Position numbers and translations under genes: made by a program
Notes under the pieces: model-generated
What the model was told of the DNA's origin: nothing
The model's database searches: none
The model's input: only the letters and a program-made list of their open reading frames with translations
Part shown: piece after piece, positions 63,116-63,382 of the stretch
Layout: every line of letters starts with the position of its first letter
How positions within the stretch are numbered: position 1 is the stretch's first letter
Source of the DNA: Candidatus Kuenenia stuttgartensis
GTDB taxonomy: Bacteria; Planctomycetota; Planctomycetia; Isosphaerales; Isosphaeraceae
NCBI GenBank assembly: GCA_945865635.1
Contig: CAMBEP010000027.1
Location: forward strand, 1 to 63,382
DNA length: 63,382 nt
Direction of reading: 5' to 3'

Positions 63116-63382
63116 TATACTTTTCGCGGCCATGAATGGCACTTTTGATCGAGACGATGCGAGAGGCATCTGGAGCCAGTAGCCGGTGGTTGAGGAGCGT
63201 CAGCGACGACACCACCGGACGACGACGCGACAGAAGGTCTTGCACCCCTGCCGGGGTGCCAGCAGCTTTTTTTAGACCTTATGACCGGTGGTGTCGCTTC
63301 GCTCAACCACCGGCTACTTGCTTTGATGCCTCCGGGATCATTCTGATACGATGTATCATGTTTGGCCGCAACAACTTAGAAA
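63116..63382 (+). repeat. dispersed palindromic repeat, copy 4 (best-preserved structure)
   Basis: The element begins TATAC at 63116 and runs to the window edge (its right end, GCCGCAACAACTTAGA, is near-complete). GCGGCC...GGCCGC pair at the ends. AGTAGCCGGTGGTTGAG and its exact 17-base reverse complement CTCAACCACCGGCTACT flank the core. Inside are two CCGGTGGT/ACCACCGG hairpins and a perfect GCACCCC-TGCC-GGGGTGC hairpin enclosed by AAGGTCT/AGACCTT. It lies about 70 bases upstream of the promoter of the second PEP-CTERM gene. It encodes nothing recognisable. Confidence 0.88.

Noticed and set aside
10622..63382. The repeats as a CRISPR array
   Set aside because: The copies are about 270 bp, tens of kilobases apart and in both orientations, with no spacers and no cas genes.

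Overview
The window looks like a chromosomal segment of a planctomycete (Planctomycetota). The evidence is a neighbouring DUF1501 / DUF1549-DUF1553 pair, two PEP-CTERM proteins, secreted amidohydrolases and a membrane-anchored cytochrome c, a Ser/Thr kinase next to an FHA-GAF-PP2C phosphatase, a two-domain M16 peptidase, and many medium-sized proteins of types typical of this phylum. Genes lie on both strands in short runs, with no phage, integrase, transposase, rRNA, tRNA or CRISPR visible. I could not place it to genus.

Layout. 0-9 kb, mostly minus strand: DUF1501 then DUF1549/1553, a molybdopterin-domain protein on plus, then M3 peptidase, NamZ-type muramidase and a PP2C phosphatase. 9-16 kb: xylose-isomerase-like enzyme, dispersed repeat copy 1, cytochrome c, a DUF433 protein, a D-aminoacylase, a small secreted protein and an aminotransferase. 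16-27 kb: an unknown protein, a short SecA, small membrane proteins, a P-loop ATPase, rsmE plus a TauE/SafE protein, PhoD, repeat copy 2, a membrane-anchored squalene-cyclase-like protein and Mrp. 28-30 kb: a four-gene chain (DnaJ-like, small membrane protein, rnpA, yidD) in which every junction is a 4-base stop/start overlap. 30-41 kb: a Cys/Met PLP enzyme, M16 peptidase, a secreted unknown, kinase, FHA-GAF-PP2C, a flavoprotein and a methyltransferase. 41-48 kb: cysteine desulfurase, an IscA-type protein with its own promoter and terminator, a hydroxyacid dehydrogenase, a GH10-like protein lacking both catalytic glutamates, RidA and an SDR. 48-56 kb: a secreted beta-propeller protein, an AI-2E family exporter, an Mla-type ABC lipid-transport operon and ispH. 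56-63 kb: repeat copy 3, a PEP-CTERM protein, a phosphodiesterase-TPR protein, an exported D-aminoacylase, a second PEP-CTERM protein and repeat copy 4.

Themes. Cell-wall and D-amino-acid salvage (NamZ-like enzyme and two D-aminoacylases), envelope biogenesis (SecA, YidD, Mla, PEP-CTERM), Fe-S handling (desulfurase, IscA, Mrp, IspH) and Ser/Thr phosphorylation signalling recur.

The most unusual feature is a family of four dispersed elements of about 270 bp. Each has nested inverted repeats, three predicted hairpins and TATAC...GTATA ends with a CGCGG motif. None has a convincing coding capacity. One copy has its core flipped relative to its left end. Two copies sit just upstream of the two PEP-CTERM genes; the other two lie between genes whose 3' ends face each other. 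All functional statements come from reading motifs by eye; no search was run.
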